A stretch of DNA of 60,547 bases from Pseudomonadota bacterium. GTDB lineage: Bacteria; Pseudomonadota; Gammaproteobacteria; Xanthomonadales; Xanthomonadaceae. The notes beneath the pieces were generated by a model. The model was not told where the DNA came from, did not search any database, and saw only the letters and a program-made list of their open reading frames with translations. The position numbers were made by a program, and so were the translations under genes. Of the stretch, positions 36,874-45,139 are shown piece by piece. The stretch is taken from NCBI GenBank assembly GCA_023399815.1, contig JAEWOJ010000095.1:1-60547 (forward strand), written 5' to 3'. Every line of letters starts with the position of its first letter. Within the stretch, counting starts at the first letter, position 1.

Positions 36874-39765
36874 TCAGAAATCGATGTCGAGGTTCACGTA
36901 CACCGCGCGTCCCATCAGGCCGTAGATGCCCTGGTAGTACGGGAAGGCGGTATAGGTGTCGTCCTTCGGGCCGTAGTTGTCGAACACGTTGACCACGTCC
37001 ACGCCCAGCCGCATGTGCTCGGTGATCTTCTTCGACACGTTCGCGTTCCACTGCACGAACGGCCGCAGCCTGGCGGTGGCGAAGTAGTTCATGCGCGAAC
37101 TGTTGCGGTAGCCGTACAGGTTGACGTTCCAGTCGTCCCGGTTCCAGCCCAGCGTCCAGTTGGTGCGGGTGCGGAAGGCCACGCGCGAGGTCCAGTTCAT
37201 CGCATCGTCCCAGGCATCGCCGGCGGCGACCTGCTCGTCGTAGCCGAGCACGCGGGTGAAGCCGGCGTTGAGGTTGAAGTCGCCCAGGCCGCCCCAGCTC
37301 CATGCGTACTTGACGCTGGCGTCGAAGCCGTCGGTGCGCACCCCGGCCTGGTTGATCGCGCCGGCGCTCAGGCCGGTGATGTGGCCGTCCGCGTCGCGCT
37401 GCACGTAGCCGGCGTACATGGCGCACTTGCCGGAATTCGGATCGACCTGCTCGCCGTTGGGCCTGGACCCCATCAGGCAGTCGGTGTTGCCTTCGAGGAT
37501 GTCGTAGACGCTCAACAGCGTGCTCTTGCCGCTGAGCTGGATCTTCCAGTAGTCGGCGCTGACCGAGAGCCGCTCGGCGACGTCCCAGACGAAGCCGATG
37601 CCGTCGGACTTGGCGGTTTCCTCGTGCAGCTGGGTGTTCTTGCCGCCGGCGAGCCACCACAGGCCGTCGACGTAGTCGCTGTTGTCGCACTGGTCGCGGC
37701 CGGCCGAGGTCGACAGGTCCATCCCGGCGCGGCGGCACTGGTAGTCGTTGATGAAGTTGCCGTAGGACGACACCGGCCCGCCATACACCCACATCAGGTT
37801 CGGGGCGAGGAAGCTGGTCTGGTGGTTGGCGCGGAGCAGCAGGTTGCGCAGCGGCCGCCATTCCATCGCCGCGGCCCAGGTGAAGGCGCCGCTGATGTTG
37901 GAGATGTCGTCGTACTTGTCGTAGCGGCCGGCCACGGTCGCGGTCAGGCTGTCCAGGACCGGGACGCGCAGCTCCAGGCCGGTGCCGTAGCGGTCGCGCG
38001 ATCCGCCGCCCCAGGTGGCGTTGTAGTTGAAGGTGTGGTCCTCGCCTTCATAGGAGTTGCGCGAGCGCACGTCCGGCGCCAGCTCGTACTTGGAATGCGA
38101 GGCCTCGGCCACGAACGCCATCTCCACCTCGCCGGCCGGCAGCCTGAACAGCGGGCCGCTGAACACGAACTGCGCCGAGGTGGCCGAGGACGTGTTCTTG
38201 TTGCGGACGATGTCGGTCATCGCCGCGTAGTCCGCCGCCGAGGTCGGGCCGAACATGTGCTGGAACTGTTCCGGCCCCAGGTTGTACAGCGGGCCGTCGT
38301 TGGCGGTGCCGACCGCCTCGCCGAACAGCCAGGCGTGCACCTTGTTGGTCAGGCCCTGCCGCCACGAGCTCTTCATGTCGTCGCGGGACACGGTGACGCT
38401 GGCGTCCCAGTCGAAGCGGTCGAACACGTTGCCGCGCACGCCGAGGTTCGCGCTCAGCGCGGTGTCCTCGTACATGCGCTGCGGCATGCCGCCGATCTGC
38501 TGGGCATCGAGCACGCGCTGGTATTCGAACCAACCCAGGTTCACGTCGGTGGCGTTGCCCTGGTTGAACACGTACAGGCTGGCACGGCTGGTCATCTGGT
38601 CGCGCGAATGCGTCACCAGCAGCTGGCCGTAGCCCTCGACGGCGTCGGTGAAGCGGTAGGTGCCGGCGACGTAGGCCGAGGCCTTGTTGTACTTGTTCGA
38701 CAGCGTGGCCCAGTCGTAGTAGTTCATCGCCGCGCAGCTGGACGGCGTATTGCCGTCGGCCGCATACGGGTAGTACGGCAGGTAGACCGAGCTGGCATTG
38801 CCGCAGCTGTACTGCAGCGCGCCGCCCGCGTCCGGCGACGCCGGGGAAGCGGTGACCAGCTGGCCGGCCTGGTTCATCCACGTGTTGTAGTGCATGTAGC
38901 CGCCCGGCGTGCTGTACAGGTACAGCGCCAGGCCGCGGGTCGGCGTATAGGTGGGGTGGTCCAGGTCGCTGCTCTGCTGCGGTGCGTGGCGCGGGTCGCC
39001 CAGCCCCTTGTCGTAGCGCTGCCAGGCATAGACCGGCTCGCGGTTCAGCTGCTCGAACGCATAGGTGATGCTGCCGCGCTCCCACGCCTTGCCGCCGCTG
39101 AACTGCAGGTTGCCGGTGTCGCCGCCGCCGGCGGTGGTGGTGCCGCCGCGGATGCGCAGGTGGTTACCCTCCCAGTTCTCCTTGGTGATGATGTTGACCA
39201 CGCCGGCCACCGCGTCGGAACCGTAGATGGCCGAGGCGCCGCTGCTGAGCACCTCGATGCGCGCCACGGCGGCGGCCGGGATGCTGCCGATGCTGATGCC
39301 GGTATCCGACGGCGTGGACGCGGCCGCATAGTCGGCCATGCGCTTGCCGTTGAGCAGGATCAGCTGATAGCCGACGCCGAGGCCGCGCAAGTTGAGATAG
39401 GACGCATCCGGCGCCTGGTTGCCGAAATTCCATTCGCCGCCGACCACGGCGCCGGTGTACTGGGTCAGCGTGCCCAGCGCCTCGGCGACGGTGGTGAAGC
39501 CTTCCTTCTTGATGTCCTCGGCGGTGATCACCACCACCGGCGAGGGACCTTCGACCTCGGCGCGCTTGATGCGCGAGCCGGTGACTTCGACCTTGTCCAG
39601 GGTGCGCGCGGTCTTGTCGGCGGGCGCCGGCGGATCGGCGTCGGTGGACTGCTGCAGCGGGGCCGCAGCGGCGCTCGCGGCCAGGGTCATGGCCGGTACG
39701 GCCAGCCCCATGATGATCGCCGCGACGAGGCGGCGCCGCTGCGGTTGTGCGTGACGGACTGGCAT
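36874..39765 (-). CDS. TonB-dependent outer-membrane receptor 2
   Basis: A 963-residue receptor starting MPVRHAQPQRRRLV, chosen because GGAGAGAGG precedes the ATG; the open frame continues upstream into the amidase gene antisense-free region but is not needed. The signal peptide ends near AASAAAA. Plug motifs are VTGSRIKRAEVEGPSPVVVI, DASYLNLRGLGVGYQLILLN and IEVLSSGASAIYGSDAVAGV. The barrel ends YVNLDIDF. It is preceded on the same strand by amidase 2 (131 bp) and followed by the serine hydrolase. Same plug class as receptor 1. Confidence 0.92.
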   Translation of the reverse strand: MPVRHAQPQRRRLVAAIIMGLAVPAMTLAASAAAAPLQQSTDADPPAPADKTARTLDKVEVTGSRIKRAEVEGPSPVVVITAEDIKKEGFTTVAEALGTLTQYTGAVVGGEWNFGNQAPDASYLNLRGLGVGYQLILLNGKRMADYAAASTPSDTGISIGSIPAAAVARIEVLSSGASAIYGSDAVAGVVNIITKENWEGNHLRIRGGTTTAGGGDTGNLQFSGGKAWERGSITYAFEQLNREPVYAWQRYDKGLGDPRHAPQQSSDLDHPTYTPTRGLALYLYSTPGGYMHYNTWMNQAGQLVTASPASPDAGGALQYSCGNASSVYLPYYPYAADGNTPSSCAAMNYYDWATLSNKYNKASAYVAGTYRFTDAVEGYGQLLVTHSRDQMTSRASLYVFNQGNATDVNLGWFEYQRVLDAQQIGGMPQRMYEDTALSANLGVRGNVFDRFDWDASVTVSRDDMKSSWRQGLTNKVHAWLFGEAVGTANDGPLYNLGPEQFQHMFGPTSAADYAAMTDIVRNKNTSSATSAQFVFSGPLFRLPAGEVEMAFVAEASHSKYELAPDVRSRNSYEGEDHTFNYNATWGGGSRDRYGTGLELRVPVLDSLTATVAGRYDKYDDISNISGAFTWAAAMEWRPLRNLLLRANHQTSFLAPNLMWVYGGPVSSYGNFINDYQCRRAGMDLSTSAGRDQCDNSDYVDGLWWLAGGKNTQLHEETAKSDGIGFVWDVAERLSVSADYWKIQLSGKSTLLSVYDILEGNTDCLMGSRPNGEQVDPNSGKCAMYAGYVQRDADGHITGLSAGAINQAGVRTDGFDASVKYAWSWGGLGDFNLNAGFTRVLGYDEQVAAGDAWDDAMNWTSRVAFRTRTNWTLGWNRDDWNVNLYGYRNSSRMNYFATARLRPFVQWNANVSKKITEHMRLGVDVVNVFDNYGPKDDTYTAFPYYQGIYGLMGRAVYVNLDIDF

Positions 39766-39896
39766 TACGGACCTCTCTCCGGTTTCCCGGTCTGGTGGAA
39801 GGATGGAGGTGCAGCGAGGTGTTGCAGCGACACGGGCCTTCCCTGGCCGTATCTCTCCTGTTCCTTGCGACGCCGGACCCGGGGCCCGGGCGCGGC

Positions 39897-40742
39897 TCAG
39901 TCCGGCGTTCGCAGCAGCGAACGGGTCAGGCCATGGAGGATGCGCAGGTCCTCGGCGTCGAGCTCGGCGCCCTGGCTCTGGATGCCGCGGAAGCGGTGGC
40001 GGAAGGACTGCAGCGCGTTGGCGCGGTTGTCGAGCGGGTAGCCGATGGCGGCCATCGCCATCCAGCCGTCGAAATCCGCCGGCGGCTCGCCGGCGGCCGG
40101 GTCGGGCCAGATGCCGAAGCCGGCGTCGTGCAGGCGCTTCCATGGGAACAGCGGACCCGGGTCGATCTTGCGCCCCGGCGCCAGGTCCTCGTGGCCGATG
40201 ATCTGCTGGCGCGGGATGCCCAGGCGCCGGGTGAGATCGTCCAGCAGCACGATCAGCCTGTCGATCTGCACGTCCGGATAGGGCGTGTAGCCGTCGTTGT
40301 CGATCTCGATGCCGATCGAGGCGGAGTTGAGGTCGGTGATCGTGCCCCAGCGCCCGTCGCCCGCGTGCCAGGCGCGTTTGCCCTCGTCGACCAGCTGGTA
40401 CAGCGTGCCGTCCTTGCCCAGCAGGTAGTGCGAGCTGACCGGGCCGTCGCTGTTGGCGGTCTGCAGGGTGCGCAGGCTTTCCTCGGCGGTCTTGCCGGCG
40501 GTGTAGTGCAGCACGACCAGCACCGGCCGGCGCGTGTCGAAGTTGGGCGAACGCTCCCACTTCGCCAGCGGGTTGTGGTGCGCGCAGGCGGTGAGAAGCA
40601 GGAACGAGAGGGCAGGAACGAGGAACGAGAGAAAGCGGCGTGCCCGCGCCCCATTCGAACCGGCACCTCCGCCATCACCCCCAACGTCCCCCATGCCTTC
40701 TCTAGTTCCCCGTTCCTCCACACTCGTTCCCAGCCTCTTCAT
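39897..40742 (-). CDS. N-acetylmuramoyl-L-alanine amidase lipoprotein (AmpD family), copy 2
   Basis: A 281-residue Amidase_2 enzyme. A hydrophobic segment ends in lipobox LLTAC (near residue 54). Zinc ligands appear as VVLHYT and GHEDLAPGRKIDPGPLFPW. The catalytic domain is close to copy 1 throughout (both read SPN.D.RRP near the start and DLNSASIGIE.DNDG later). Its ATG overlaps the stop of the diaminopimelate decarboxylase gene (ATGA), so the two are translationally coupled; a later ATG at 40694 could also be used. The N-terminal 35 residues before the hydrophobic segment are unusually long and Gly-rich. Confidence 0.9.
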   Translation of the reverse strand: MKRLGTSVEERGTREGMGDVGGDGGGAGSNGARARRFLSFLVPALSFLLLTACAHHNPLAKWERSPNFDTRRPVLVVLHYTAGKTAEESLRTLQTANSDGPVSSHYLLGKDGTLYQLVDEGKRAWHAGDGRWGTITDLNSASIGIEIDNDGYTPYPDVQIDRLIVLLDDLTRRLGIPRQQIIGHEDLAPGRKIDPGPLFPWKRLHDAGFGIWPDPAAGEPPADFDGWMAMAAIGYPLDNRANALQSFRHRFRGIQSQGAELDAEDLRILHGLTRSLLRTPD

Positions 40743-42013
40743 GCGCGTCTCCAGTCGGTCGCCGGCTGCTCGCCGGCCAGCATTTCGTCGAAGCTCTGGC
40801 GGCGGCGCACCAGCGCATGGCGCTCGCCGTCGACCAGCACTTCGGCCGGCAGCGGGCGCGAGTTGTAGGTCGATCCCATCGACGCGCCATAGGCGCCGGC
40901 ACCGAGGATCGCCACCAGGTCGCCGGCCTCGCAGCGCGGCAGCGGGCGCACCGTGGCGAAGGTGTCGCCGGTCTCGCAGACCGGTCCGACCACGTCGTAG
41001 TCGAGGACCTCGCGGCCGGCGTTGTCGCCGATGCGCACGATGTCGTGCCAGGCGTCGTACAGGCTGGGCCGCAGCAGGTCGTTCATCGCCGCGTCCAGCA
41101 CCAGGAAGCGGCGCGCCTGCCCCTGCTTTTCCAGCAGCACGCGCGTCAGCAGGATGCCCGCCTCGGCCACCAGCCAGCGGCCGGGCTCGACCAGGATGCG
41201 GCCGCCGAAGCCGGCCAGCGCCTGGCCGATGGCGTCGGCGTACTCGCGCGCGTCCGGCGCCTGCTCGCCCTCGCGGTAGCGCACGCCCAGGCCGCCGCCG
41301 ACGTCGATGCTGGCGATGGCGTGGCCGGCCGCCTCCAGTTCCTTCCAGAACGCGGCCATGCGCGCCAGCGCCTCGCGCACCGGGTCCAGGCTCAGCAGCT
41401 GCGAGCCGATGTGCATGTGCAGCCCGTCCAGGCGGACGTTGGGCCATTGCGCGGCGGCATCGAACCAGCCGCGCGCCTCGGCGATGGACACGCCGAACTT
41501 GTTCTCGGCCTTGCCGGTGGAGATCTTGGCGTGGGTCCGCGCGTCCACGTCGGGATTGATCCGTACCGACGCGGCGGCGGTGACGCCACGCGCCGCGGCG
41601 ATGCGCTGGATGGCATCGAGCTCCGCGCGCGATTCGATGTTGAAACGGCCGATGCCGACGTCCAGCGCAAGCGCGATCTCGGCGTCGGACTTGCCCACGC
41701 CGGAGAACACGATGTCGGCCGCGGCGATGCCCGCCCGCAGCGCGCGTTCCAGCTCGCCGCCGGAAACGATGTCCGCGCCGGCGCCTTCCTCGGCCAGCAG
41801 GCGCAGCACCGCGCCGTTGCCGTTGGCCTTCACCGCGTAGCGGATGCCCGCGTCCAGGCCGGCGAGCGCGTCGCGCAGGCTGCGCACCCGCTGGCGGATG
41901 GCGGGCGCCGAATACACATACAGCGGCGTGCCCTCGCGCGCGGCGAGCGCCGGCAGGTCCACCTGCCGGAACGCATCCGGCAACCCGGGCACGCTGTGCC
42001 GTGTCGATCCCAT
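40739..42013 (-). CDS. lysA: Diaminopimelate decarboxylase
   Basis: A 424-residue PLP enzyme that turns meso-diaminopimelate into L-lysine and CO2. The PLP lysine is K62 in YAVKANGNG. Other landmarks are HMHIGSQ, the phosphate-binding SIDVGGGLGV and the active-site cysteine in VGPVCETGD. Start MGSTRHSV is chosen over a frame start twelve codons upstream that lies inside a terminator. In many Xanthomonadaceae biosynthetic LysA is fused to aspartate kinase; a free copy coupled to a muramoyl amidase suggests a role in using DAP released from peptidoglycan. That role is inference. Confidence 0.92.
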   Translation of the reverse strand: MGSTRHSVPGLPDAFRQVDLPALAAREGTPLYVYSAPAIRQRVRSLRDALAGLDAGIRYAVKANGNGAVLRLLAEEGAGADIVSGGELERALRAGIAAADIVFSGVGKSDAEIALALDVGIGRFNIESRAELDAIQRIAAARGVTAAASVRINPDVDARTHAKISTGKAENKFGVSIAEARGWFDAAAQWPNVRLDGLHMHIGSQLLSLDPVREALARMAAFWKELEAAGHAIASIDVGGGLGVRYREGEQAPDAREYADAIGQALAGFGGRILVEPGRWLVAEAGILLTRVLLEKQGQARRFLVLDAAMNDLLRPSLYDAWHDIVRIGDNAGREVLDYDVVGPVCETGDTFATVRPLPRCEAGDLVAILGAGAYGASMGSTYNSRPLPAEVLVDGERHALVRRRQSFDEMLAGEQPATDWRRA

Positions 42014-42030
42014 TGCCAAATCACTGCTCC

Positions 42031-42062
42031 AAAAAGATGGCGGCCCCATGCACGGGCCGCCA
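42031..42062 (-). terminator. Intrinsic terminator between TonB receptor 3 and lysA
   Basis: On the minus strand TGGCGGCCC pairs with GGGCCGCCA across a short loop and is followed by TCTTTTT (42031-42037). It sits inside an otherwise continuous gene string, so it should set receptor 3 at a higher level than the downstream enzymes. Confidence 0.72.
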
Positions 42063-42111
42063 GAGGAGGAACTCAGTACCGCCGTTCAAACATCATTGCC
42101 GTGGCGCCGGA

Positions 42112-45090
42112 TCAGAAGTTCCAGGTCACGACCAGGTTCATGTAGCGCGGCGGCTGCCAGACCGTGCCTTCGCCGAAGTAGGGAAGCGGGGTCCCGGGCT
42201 GGCCTTCGTAGCGCGAATGCACGTTGACGACCGTCTGCCGGTTGAGCAGGTTGTAGACGGAGAAGCGCGCCTTCAGGTCGACGCCTTCCACCGGCAGCGT
42301 CCAGGTCACGTTCGCGCCCAGGTCGAAGACCCAGGGCATGCGTCCGAAGGCGCCGCGCTCGGAATACACCAGCTCGCGCTTGCTCCAGTCCGAGCAGTTG
42401 GCCACGCACAGCCAGCCGGAACCGCCGCCGCTGAACTCGCCCGGGCCGCCCGCCGAGCGATTGTCGTTGGGCCACACCACGCCGAAGGCGGTGATCGGCC
42501 CGCCGGAGCGCGCGGAAAGCGTGCTGCCGAACGCCCACTGCTCATTGAGCTTGTAGCTGCCACGCAGCTTGATCTGGTGGCGGTAATCGTTGAACAGGAC
42601 GCCGAAGCGCTCGTTGACGGCCGGGTGGTCGTAGTACTGCACCAGGTTGGTGTCGGCATAGCCGGTGTCCGAGTTCACCGGGCCTTCGATGTTGCCCTCG
42701 GACTTGGACCAGATGTAGCTGGCGTTGAACGCCCACTTGTCGTCCCACGCGCGGTCCAGTTGGAACTCGACGGCCTTGTAGGTGCGGCGCGGCTTCTTGT
42801 AGCCCATCACGGCGCCGCTGCCGGAAGCGATGTAGCCGTCCTTGGAGGAATCGAACGTCACCCAGTCGTTGGTGCTCGGGCACCACAGGGTGTTCGTCTC
42901 GCCGGGATTGATGATCGGCCAGTCGCCGGAGTACCAGTCGCAGCCGTCGACGTGGTTGATGCGCACGTCCTCGACCGCGCGGGTCATCTTGCGGTAGGTC
43001 GCGTTGACGCCATACGACCATGCCTGGTTGATCGCCTGCTGGAAGCCGAGGATGAATTCATCCTGGAAGACCTGCTTCAGGTCGCGGGAAACCGCGGTGC
43101 GGACGTCGTCGGGCGCCGGCGCGTTGCCGTCGGTGTTGACGGCGCCGATCTGCGCGCCCAGGTCCGGCACCAGGTAGGTGGCGCCGTTGGCCGGGTTCTG
43201 CTTCTCGAGCCAGCCGTTGAGCACGTAGTAGGTATGTTCGTCGGTGGTGCCGCCGCCGAAGTAGTCGGTGAGCTTGTTGGTCAGCGGCAGGTAGTAGCGG
43301 CCCGCGTTGCCGAACACCTTGGTCGTGCCGTCGCCCTTCATGTCCCAGCTGAAGCCCAGGCGCGGGGAGACCATGTCGTTGAACTTGCTCTTGGCGAAGG
43401 TCACGCCCGACGCCAGCGTGTTGTGGAACTGGTCGAAGCGGACGCCCAGGTTCAGCAGCAGGTTGGGAGTGACGTTCCAGTTGTCTTCCAGATAGAACGC
43501 CTGCGCCTTGGTGGAGACCGGCGCACCGGTGATGTAGTGGCGCGCGTCGATGATGCGGGTGACGCCGTCGGGAATCAGCGCGCCGTTGGGCAGCTGGCCG
43601 CCGGGCGTCGCCGCCTGGGCCTGGTAGCTCACGCCATCGCCCGGATAGACCACCGAGCTGTCCGAATCCATCACTTCCTGGTCCAGGCCGAAGCGCAGCA
43701 GGTGGTCGCCCAGCGTCCACTCGAAATCCAGGCGCGTCGCTTCGCGCTTGTCGTAGCGGCTGCTCATGCTGCTGTTGGTCGGATGGCAGCCCTCGTTGGA
43801 TTTCGGCCCGTAGATCCGGGTGTAGCTGCTGGCGAGCGTGATGATGCTGCAGTCCCCGTCGAGCGGGCTGCCGCTGATGGCGCTGCGCTTGTTGACGCCG
43901 TACATCGCCTTGGCGACGAAGTTGTCGGTCAGGTGGCCGGTATAGGTCGCCGACCAGTTGTCGCCGCCGGAGCCGTAGCTGCTCTGCCCGGACGGATCGC
44001 CGTACTGGTTGGTGTTCCAGTCGTAGTCGTCGTAGCTGGTGGTGGTCGAATCGGCCTTGTCGGAGAAGGCCAGCAGCTCCAGCAGGTGGTCGTCGTTGAT
44101 CTGCCAGTCCAGCTTGCCGCCCCAGAAGTCGTTGTCGCTCTTGGTGGTCCACGCTTCGCTGGTATCGACGTCCCGCGAGTCGGCATCGCGCTTTTCGTAC
44201 ATCGCGAAGAAGAACAGCCGGTCCTTCACGATGGGGCCCGACGCCCACACGTTGGTCTTGAACAGCGGGTTCTTGTCGCGGCTCGTACGGTCGCGCTCGT
44301 CGATGGTGCCGTCGCGATGGAAGTGGTCGTTCTTCGGCGCGGCCCAAGCGGAGGGCTCCATGGTCACCTGCACGCCGCCGTGGAACTCGTTGCCGCCCGA
44401 GCGGGTGATCGCATTGATGACGCCGCCGGTGGTACGGCCGAACTCCGCCGAATAACCGCCGGTCTTGACCTGGAATTCCTCGTAGAAGTTGAACGGGACC
44501 GACGAGAAGCCCTGGCGGCGGTACGGGTCGGTCACGTTGAGGCCGTTGATGTAGACCGCGTTCTCGGCCACCGACGAGCCGCCGAAGGTGAGGCCGCCGA
44601 AGGTCGCGCCCGAAGACACCACGCCCGGCGCCAGCAGCGCGACGGAGGAGATGCTCTGGTCCACCGGCAGCCGCGCCAGCTCCTGGCGGCTGATGTTGGT
44701 GGCCGTCTCGGTCGAGCGCACGTCCACGCGGTTGACCACGCGCGAACCGACCACCTGCACCGCATCCAGGTTGATCGCGCCATCGTTGGCCAGGTTGACC
44801 GTGGTCGTGCCGCCCAGCGAAACGCTGACGGACACCGGTTCGCCGGTGCCGGCGACCAGCTTGTAGTCGCCCGGCGGCAGCTGGCCGATGCGGTAGCTGC
44901 CGTCCTTGCCCACGGTGGCCGTGCGGCTGAGGCCGGTGGCGCTGTTGGTGACGGTGACGGTATCGCCGGCCGCGGCGCGGCCGGCCACGGCACCGGTGAC
45001 GCTCTGCGCCATGGTGACAGGTGCCAGCGCCCCCAGGCACGCACCCAACGCGACGCTCAGCGCCGCCTTCTTCAGCATTTTCGTGTTCAT
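42112..45090 (-). CDS. Oar-like TonB-dependent receptor 3
   Basis: A 992-residue receptor. After the signal peptide (cleavage near VTMAQS) comes a carboxypeptidase-regulatory-like beta domain (residues about 30-105, DTVTVTNSATGLSRTATVGK, GSYRIGQLPPGDYKL), then the plug (VVGSRVVNRVDVRSTETATN, EFGRTTGGVINAITRSGGNE) and the barrel ending MNLVVTWNF. This is the Oar/OmpA-related layout. The start MNTKMLKK has AGGAGAGGGCAGGGG ahead. The transglutaminase-like gene ends only about 50 nt upstream, so the two share a transcript that begins at the predicted promoter at 46675-46716. Large Oar-like receptors take up or export bulky substrates, including peptides and proteins. Confidence 0.93.
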   Translation of the reverse strand: MNTKMLKKAALSVALGACLGALAPVTMAQSVTGAVAGRAAAGDTVTVTNSATGLSRTATVGKDGSYRIGQLPPGDYKLVAGTGEPVSVSVSLGGTTTVNLANDGAINLDAVQVVGSRVVNRVDVRSTETATNISRQELARLPVDQSISSVALLAPGVVSSGATFGGLTFGGSSVAENAVYINGLNVTDPYRRQGFSSVPFNFYEEFQVKTGGYSAEFGRTTGGVINAITRSGGNEFHGGVQVTMEPSAWAAPKNDHFHRDGTIDERDRTSRDKNPLFKTNVWASGPIVKDRLFFFAMYEKRDADSRDVDTSEAWTTKSDNDFWGGKLDWQINDDHLLELLAFSDKADSTTTSYDDYDWNTNQYGDPSGQSSYGSGGDNWSATYTGHLTDNFVAKAMYGVNKRSAISGSPLDGDCSIITLASSYTRIYGPKSNEGCHPTNSSMSSRYDKREATRLDFEWTLGDHLLRFGLDQEVMDSDSSVVYPGDGVSYQAQAATPGGQLPNGALIPDGVTRIIDARHYITGAPVSTKAQAFYLEDNWNVTPNLLLNLGVRFDQFHNTLASGVTFAKSKFNDMVSPRLGFSWDMKGDGTTKVFGNAGRYYLPLTNKLTDYFGGGTTDEHTYYVLNGWLEKQNPANGATYLVPDLGAQIGAVNTDGNAPAPDDVRTAVSRDLKQVFQDEFILGFQQAINQAWSYGVNATYRKMTRAVEDVRINHVDGCDWYSGDWPIINPGETNTLWCPSTNDWVTFDSSKDGYIASGSGAVMGYKKPRRTYKAVEFQLDRAWDDKWAFNASYIWSKSEGNIEGPVNSDTGYADTNLVQYYDHPAVNERFGVLFNDYRHQIKLRGSYKLNEQWAFGSTLSARSGGPITAFGVVWPNDNRSAGGPGEFSGGGSGWLCVANCSDWSKRELVYSERGAFGRMPWVFDLGANVTWTLPVEGVDLKARFSVYNLLNRQTVVNVHSRYEGQPGTPLPYFGEGTVWQPPRYMNLVVTWNF

Positions 45091-45139
45091 CCCCTGCCCT
45101 CTCCTGCAGATGTTGTGAAATACAGCGTGTCGCAAACCC

